Assembly (NCBI GenBank): GCA_016712885.1
Contig: JADJQF010000034.1
Location: 62,001-126,000, forward strand
From: Candidatus Flexicrinis proximus
GTDB taxonomy: Bacteria; Chloroflexota; Anaerolineae; Aggregatilineales; Phototrophicaceae
Length of the DNA stretch: 64,000 bases
Direction of reading: 5' to 3'
Made by a program: the position numbers and the translations under genes. The notes under the pieces were generated by a model. That model was not told where the DNA came from. It worked only from the letters and a program-made list of their open reading frames with translations, and searched no databases. Positions within the stretch are counted from its first letter, which is position 1. Every line of letters begins with the position of its first letter. This document shows, piece by piece, positions 61,028-64,000 of the stretch.

Positions 61028-63333
61028 TGATCGAGCTTGAGCGCCGGCGCGTCACGGTAGAAGGTAATGTACAAGGGGTGGGTTTCCGCCCCTTTGTTTA
61101 CCGTCTGGCCGTCGAGTTGGGCGCGGTCGGTTATGTCGAGAACACGCCGCAGGGCGTTACGATTGAAGTCCAGGCGGCCCGTCCCCTGCTCGATAAATTC
61201 CTGGTGCGTCTGAAATCCGAATTGCCGCCGCATGCCGAAATCCACCGGCTCGACTGGTCTGGCCTGCCGTCAGACGGCGATACCGGCTTTGTTATCCGCC
61301 ACAGCCGCCACCACGGCGCGAAATCCGCAGTGATCCTTCCCGATCTGGCAACCTGTCCCGACTGCCTGCGCGAGATCAGGGATCCGGCGAACCGGCGCTA
61401 CCGCTATCCCTTCACCAACTGTACCCACTGCGGGCCGCGTTACAGCATCATCGAGTCACTCCCCTATGACCGCGCCGGCACCACCATGCGGAATTTCGAG
61501 ATGTGTCCGGAGTGCCTCGCGGAATACGAAAACCCGCTCAACCGGCGCTTTCATGCCCAGCCGAATGCCTGTCCGGTCTGCGGCCCTCAACTCGAACTGT
61601 GGGATGCGACCGGCGCCGTACTCGCGACGCGCGATGTTGCGATCAAGGCGGCGGCTGAGGCCGTGCGCCAGGGAAAGATCCTCGCCCTCAAGGGGTTAGG
61701 CGGGTTTCACCTGATGGTCGATGCCCGCAGCGATGACGCTGTCCGCCGTCTGCGCAGTCGCAAAGCGCGCTATGAGAAGCCATTGGCTGTCATGTTTCCG
61801 TCAGTCAAATCCATCGAACGCGTCTGCATGGTATCAAAGGCTGAACGCCGTCTCCTGCAGTCTGCCGCTGCGCCAATCGTCCTTTTGCGCAGTGCCAGTA
61901 CCCTGATTGCCCGTTCTGTCGCCCCTGGCAATCCCTACCTCGGGGCGATGCTCCCCTATACGCCGCTCCATCATCTTCTGTTGGCCGAGCTGGGTTTCGC
62001 GGTCGTGGCCACCAGCGGCAACCTCTCGGGAGAGCCGATCGTCACCGATAACGCCGGGGCGCTCGAAAAACTCGCGGCCATCGCCGATGTCTTTCTCGTA
62101 CACGACCGGCCAATCGCGCGTCCGGTAGACGACTCGGTCGCGATGGTCGTGGAACACGCGCCGGTCATGCTGCGCCGCTCCCGCGGTTACGCGCCAGCAC
62201 CGCTCTATGTCGACACGCCTGAGCGCGACATGATCGCCGTCGGTGCGCACCAGAAAGGGACCGTCGCCGTCGCCCATCGCGGCAGCGCGGTGCTCAGCCA
62301 ACATCTCGGTGACATGGATCACGCTGCCGTACAGGATCTGTTCGAACAGGTGTTGACGGATTTGCGGACGGTGTACGGCTCTCAGCTCGAAGTCGTGGCC
62401 TGCGACCTCCATCCCGACTATCCGACCACCCGCTGGGCGCAGCGGTCCGGCTTGAAACTCGTCCAGGTTCAGCACCATTACGCGCATGCGCTGGCCTGTA
62501 TGGCCGAGCACTGCCTCGAAGCGCCGGTGCTTGCAGTCGTCTGGGATGGCACCGGCTTTGGCATGGATGGCACCATCTGGGGCGGCGAATTTCTGCGAAT
62601 CGATACCCACGGGTTCACGCGGGTCGCCAGTCTGCGGCCATTCCCGCTGCCCGGGGGCGACCTCGCCGCTAGGGAACCGCGCCGCAGCGCGCTTGGCCTC
62701 CTGTATGCCATGTATGGGCGCGACTTTCCGCGCAGCCGCCTCGATTTCACCAACCGTGAACTGGACATTCTGTCCACCGCCCTCGACCGGCGTATCAATT
62801 CCCCAATGACCTCCAGCATCGGGCGGCTTTTCGATGCCGTCGCCGCGCTCATCGGTCTGCGCCAGACCTCTAGCTTCGAAGGCCAGGCCGCCATGGGTCT
62901 GGAGTTCGCGCAGGACGGTGCGAATACCGACGAATGGTATCCGTATCATGTGACGCCTGTCACTGCCGATAATGGCTCGACTGAGCGACTCTTAGAGTGG
63001 ATGCCGATGATCTCGGCGCTGCTGGTTGATGAACACACGCCCACGATTGCGGCGAAGTTCCACAACACGCTGGCAGCCATGATCGCGGCAATCGCAGCAG
63101 AGGAAGGTGAGCAGCAGGTTGTGCTCACCGGGGGATGTTTCCAGAACCGGGTGTTGTTAGAGAAGTCGATCCGGCGGCTGCGCGCAGACGGATTCACGCC
63201 GTATTGGCCGCAGCTCTTCCCCCCGAACGATGGCGCTATTGCCCTCGGTCAGGTTGCGGCAGCATTAAGGGAATTCGGCAATGTGTTTAGCGGTTCCGGG
63301 CAAAGTGATGGACATCAGCGGAGAGGACCTTGA
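61027..63333 (+). CDS. hypF: Carbamoyltransferase HypF
   Basis: 768 aa; makes the cyanide ligands of the Ni-Fe site from carbamoyl phosphate. An acylphosphatase domain (GNVQGVGFRPFVYRLA) is followed by two zinc fingers (CPDC...CTHCGPRYSI; CPEC...CPVCGPQ), a YrdC-like domain (KGLGGFHLMVDARSD; TSGNLSGEPIV) and a Kae1-like C-terminal domain (HHYAHALACMAEH; VVWDGTGFGMDG). GCFQNRVLLEKSIRRL near the end is also typical. It overlaps hypC by 53 bases. Confidence 0.95.
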   Translation: MIELERRRVTVEGNVQGVGFRPFVYRLAVELGAVGYVENTPQGVTIEVQAARPLLDKFLVRLKSELPPHAEIHRLDWSGLPSDGDTGFVIRHSRHHGAKSAVILPDLATCPDCLREIRDPANRRYRYPFTNCTHCGPRYSIIESLPYDRAGTTMRNFEMCPECLAEYENPLNRRFHAQPNACPVCGPQLELWDATGAVLATRDVAIKAAAEAVRQGKILALKGLGGFHLMVDARSDDAVRRLRSRKARYEKPLAVMFPSVKSIERVCMVSKAERRLLQSAAAPIVLLRSASTLIARSVAPGNPYLGAMLPYTPLHHLLLAELGFAVVATSGNLSGEPIVTDNAGALEKLAAIADVFLVHDRPIARPVDDSVAMVVEHAPVMLRRSRGYAPAPLYVDTPERDMIAVGAHQKGTVAVAHRGSAVLSQHLGDMDHAAVQDLFEQVLTDLRTVYGSQLEVVACDLHPDYPTTRWAQRSGLKLVQVQHHYAHALACMAEHCLEAPVLAVVWDGTGFGMDGTIWGGEFLRIDTHGFTRVASLRPFPLPGGDLAAREPRRSALGLLYAMYGRDFPRSRLDFTNRELDILSTALDRRINSPMTSSIGRLFDAVAALIGLRQTSSFEGQAAMGLEFAQDGANTDEWYPYHVTPVTADNGSTERLLEWMPMISALLVDEHTPTIAAKFHNTLAAMIAAIAAEEGEQQVVLTGGCFQNRVLLEKSIRRLRADGFTPYWPQLFPPNDGAIALGQVAAALREFGNVFSGSGQSDGHQRRGP

Positions 63334-63526
63334 CCGTTCCGGCAGGGTTAGCTTCGGGGGCGTCATCAAAGACGTCAATCTGGCCTACGTCCCCGAGGTG
63401 CAGGTCGGTGACTACGTGATTGTGCACGTCGGTTTCGCCTTAAGCAAAGTGGATGAGGCGGAAGCCCGGCGTGTTTTTGAGGTTCTGGAAGAAATGGGCG
63501 AGTTGGGAGACTTGTACAATGAGTGA
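63281..63526 (+). CDS. hypC: Hydrogenase assembly chaperone HypC
   Basis: 81 aa. Starts MCLAVPGKVMDISGED, where Cys2 binds the Fe(CN)2CO unit carried with HypD to HoxH. VGDYVIVHVGFALSKVDEAEA is the usual second half. It begins well inside hypF, a common arrangement. hypA, hypB, hypD and hypE are not in the window. Confidence 0.95.
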   Translation: MCLAVPGKVMDISGEDLDRSGRVSFGGVIKDVNLAYVPEVQVGDYVIVHVGFALSKVDEAEARRVFEVLEEMGELGDLYNE

Positions 63527-64000
63527 CCGAGAATTTATGACGCTCGACGGTAACGAAGCTGTCGCGCGCGTGGCCTATAAGCTCACAGAGGTCGCGGCGA
63601 TTTACCCGATTACACCGTCCTCTGCGATGGGTGAATGGGCGGACGAATGGGCAGCAGCGTCAAAGCCGAATCTGTGGGGCACTGTCCCTCAGGTCGTTGA
63701 AATGCAAAGTGAGGCCGGCGCCGCTGGTACCGTTCACGGTGCCCTTCAGGCCGGCTCCCTCACGACAACCTTCACCGCATCTCAGGGCTTGCTCCTGATG
63801 ATCCCGAATATGTATAAGATCGCTGGAGAGCTGACCTCCGCGGTCTTCCATGTCGCGGCGCGTTCGCTGGCCGCCCAGGGTCTCTCGATCTTCGGCGACC
63901 ACAGCGACGTCATGGCCGCCCGCGCGACCGGATTTGCCATGCTGGCTTCCGCATCTGTTCAGGAAGCACACGATTTCGCTTTGATCGCGCAAGTCTCCAG
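63519..64000 (+). CDS. nifJ: Pyruvate:ferredoxin/flavodoxin oxidoreductase, N-terminal part (runs off the window)
   Basis: The frame from an ATG eight bases inside hypC has no stop before the edge. Translation gives FMTLDGNEAVARVAYKLTEV, AAIYPITPSSAMGEWADEWA, VVEMQSEAGAAGTVHGALQ and TTTFTASQGLLLMIPNMYK, the domain I motifs of the single-chain NifJ/PFOR enzyme. It cleaves pyruvate with CoA to acetyl-CoA and CO2 and reduces ferredoxin or flavodoxin. About 160 of a usual ~1200 residues are present. The overlap with hypC indicates co-transcription with the hydrogenase genes. Confidence 0.9.
   Translation, partial: MSDREFMTLDGNEAVARVAYKLTEVAAIYPITPSSAMGEWADEWAAASKPNLWGTVPQVVEMQSEAGAAGTVHGALQAGSLTTTFTASQGLLLMIPNMYKIAGELTSAVFHVAARSLAAQGLSIFGDHSDVMAARATGFAMLASASVQEAHDFALIAQVS

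Noticed and set aside
61834..62949. A 371-codon minus-strand frame inside hypF
   Set aside because: It is antisense to a clearly conserved gene, has no motifs, and its composition follows from hypF codon usage.

Overview
The window most resembles a genome fragment of a Chloroflexota bacterium, probably an Anaerolineae-like lineage. This is inferred from gene content and style: high-GC DNA, lipoproteins joining SH3 and CARDB-type domains through Thr/Pro/Ala linkers, a von Willebrand protein with a PT-rich membrane-proximal tail, many sugar ABC importers without their own ATPase, and dispersed hairpin-rich intergenic repeats. No rRNA or taxonomic marker is present, so the assignment is tentative.

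Layout. 1-5.7 kb: the start of a DUF488 gene, then a copper block (CopB-type P-type ATPase, Met-rich DUF305 protein, small HMA chaperone, NarL-type response regulator, histidine kinase carrying a C-terminal YHS metal domain). 5.7-14.9 kb: envelope and secreted proteins (two lipoproteins, a trypsin-like protein and a short paralogue of its N-terminal part, an HExxH protein, a VWA protein) with gatC. 15.0-20.4 kb: a tightly overlapping operon of thiolase, sirtuin, beta-propeller protein, endonuclease III, PIG-L deacetylase and a soluble histidine kinase. 20.6-25.9 kb: a sugar ABC importer with two Gfo/Idh/MocA dehydrogenases. 26-28.4 kb: a divergent kinase-like/PP2C pair and tRNA-Gln. 28.5-29.2 kb: a scar region with a structured inverted-repeat element, an IS3-type orfA remnant and the C-terminal end of a lost alpha-L-rhamnosidase. 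29.2-40.4 kb: a glycan-use locus (esterase, GH39, GH1, second ABC importer, LacI regulator, GH78).

40.5-51.7 kb: the most distinctive region. It is one long minus-strand operon with an ABC-2 polysaccharide exporter and its ATPase, six different P-loop sulfotransferases, three glycosyltransferases and an FkbM methyltransferase. It reads as a dedicated system for making, sulfating and exporting a surface glycan. 52.2-55.4 kb: an alpha/beta hydrolase and a three-gene DUF6544/membrane-protein operon. 55.5-64 kb: a bidirectional NAD-linked [NiFe] hydrogenase operon (hoxEFUYHW), then hypF, hypC and the start of a pyruvate:ferredoxin oxidoreductase gene. A near-perfect CRP/FNR- or Rex-like palindrome lies upstream. 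The order suggests that pyruvate oxidation and hydrogen metabolism are co-expressed.

Several intergenic regions hold members of a multi-hairpin repeat family (about 20.4, 33.1, 52.0 and 53.2 kb). There is no CRISPR array and no intact mobile element.
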